Assembly: GCA_028023455.1 (NCBI GenBank)
Contig: JAQFVV010012544.1
Coordinates: 2,564,396-2,628,395 of the forward strand
Direction: 5' to 3'
Source: Epiperipatus broadwayi
Lineage: Eukaryota > Onychophora > Udeonychophora > Euonychophora > Peripatidae
DNA: 64,000 nucleotides
Below are positions 63,061-64,000 of this stretch, one piece after another. Under the pieces are notes generated by a model. The model had not been told where the DNA came from. It saw only the letters and a program-made list of their open reading frames with translations, and ran no database searches. The position numbers and the translations under genes are program-made. The number at the start of each line of letters is the position of its first letter. Positions within the stretch are counted from its first letter, which is position 1.

Positions 63061-64000
63061 ACCAATCATCATGCCGTACTTGTTGCGGCCTATAAATGTA
63101 ACCGTAAATTGTGTAATCTCAACACGTAACGTAAGTGCACTAGGAATTACAACCTTGATCACTGATCAACTCTCATTGCACATTATCAGCTATTAAGAGC
63201 TGTATCCAAAAGCATATCATACTATTTATTTTATGCACAAAAGACCACAATCAACATCTGGGCAATTTACTACAGACAAAATTAATGAATTAACCTAACT
63301 TTTTATAATTTATTTGATCGCAGCCAGGGTATACCGAGAAGACCTATCATAGTATATTATAAAACATATTAACCAAATTATAAGTGCAATTTTATCACCC
63401 TTAAACCTCAATTTGCGTTTTTATGGTATCGACCCTATGGCCGACCATGTACAAGATAGCGTAATTTGTGGAACCACATAAGATTATGAAATTTAAATCA
63501 TCTATATGATTTCTAAGACAGATGCTAGTCCAGGTAAAGCTTTGCAATTAATAAACATGAATATTGGGTTCTTTTATAATTTAATATATCATTGAGACTC
63601 TTATTGTATTGACGAATGAAAATTTAAAAATGTTAGGTAAATATTTAATCATATCATTATTGAATAAATCTGTTCACAAGTTTAATAATTAATTTGTATT
63701 TTATACTAGAATCAACTACGCAAAGCCACAATGATGGAAAAGGTAAATGGGATTTTATTGTACCTTACCAATCATATACTACCAAAGACGAAAAGCATCT
63801 TAATGTTTTCTCAAAATATTAATAAATTCTTATATCATGTAGACAATAATATGTAATTCAATGTATGCTCTATAATGTGCTCTATCCAAAGTTTATGATT
63901 TCTGATGTTATGAATGACACATAGCAACGGCACAGTAAGTTTAATTATAAATCAACTTTTATTTACAAACTTTATGAACAATAAATAGTTAATTTCAATA
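63061..64000 (-). repeat. LTR-like repeat, copy 2 of the inverted pair
   Basis: Reverse complement of 9225-10155, running off the window end. On the minus strand it leads into the PBS-containing segment 62863-63060, supporting its identity as a long terminal repeat. No coding frame. Confidence 0.7.

Noticed and set aside
62842-63162. Overlapping 72-106-codon frames at the GC-rich LTR end
   Set aside because: GC-rich repeated DNA opens several frames on both strands; no domain is visible and the region is explained by the LTR/PBS repeat.

Overview
This is a very AT-rich window of animal nuclear DNA. I find no intact host protein-coding gene, rRNA, tRNA or CRISPR array. It is dominated by repeats: relics of non-LTR and LTR retrotransposons, palindromic MITE-like elements, (TTA)n, (AT)n and (GATA)n microsatellites, and short tandem arrays. 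The mix of Tx1-like and RTE/BovB-like LINE relics, long (TTA)n and (GATA)n tracts, and tandem elements carrying a ribozyme-like motif suggests an invertebrate, perhaps a mollusc such as a cephalopod. That assignment is an inference and the sequence does not prove it.

Layout. 1-4.6 kb: plain AT-rich DNA. 4.6-6.3 kb: minus-strand relic of an LTR-retrotransposon Gag. 9.2-10.15 kb: an LTR-like repeat whose reverse-complement partner lies at 63.06-64.0 kb. 10.25-10.98 kb: tandem pair of a hammerhead-ribozyme-bearing repeat (family X). 11.4-22.6 kb: a ~2.1 kb direct repeat (copies A and B) around a decayed coiled-coil ORF. Copy B is split at its (TTA)n tract by a ~5.1 kb Tx1-like LINE on the minus strand (ORF1 with a CCHC knuckle; ORF2 with endonuclease, reverse transcriptase and C-terminal CCHC). 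22.6-23.2 kb: nested AT-centred palindromes and a 465-bp foldback MITE. 25.1-27.6 kb and 40.4-42.6 kb: ~2.4 kb arms of an inverted repeat about 13 kb apart. The spacer holds a compound (GATA)/(G)44/(GGTA)/(GACA) tract, foldback elements, a long (TTA)n tract and two short tandem arrays. 46.9-50.9 kb: array of ~350-bp hammerhead-bearing units (family Y), interrupted by a 2.17-kb solo-LTR-like element. 55.3-62.7 kb: several dead RTE/BovB-like LINE copies, broken by a hAT MITE with an 8-bp target duplication and by family X and Y repeats. 62.86-64.0 kb: GC-rich LTR end with duplicated tRNA-Lys primer-binding-site sequence.

Most notable signals. (1) At least nine copies of a ~55-nt segment in two repeat families fold as a compact type I hammerhead ribozyme: CUGAUGA, a stem II hairpin, GAAA, a very short helix III, then AUA or AUC followed by UUGG, which pairs back to CCAA. 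The tandem organisation resembles animal retrozymes. (2) The Tx1-like LINE sits inside (TTA)n, and copy A supplies the empty-site paralogue, which suggests a microsatellite-targeting LINE.

The region reads as a layered record of insertions, not as a set of cooperating genes. All proteins seen belong to mobile elements, and all but short stretches are disabled.
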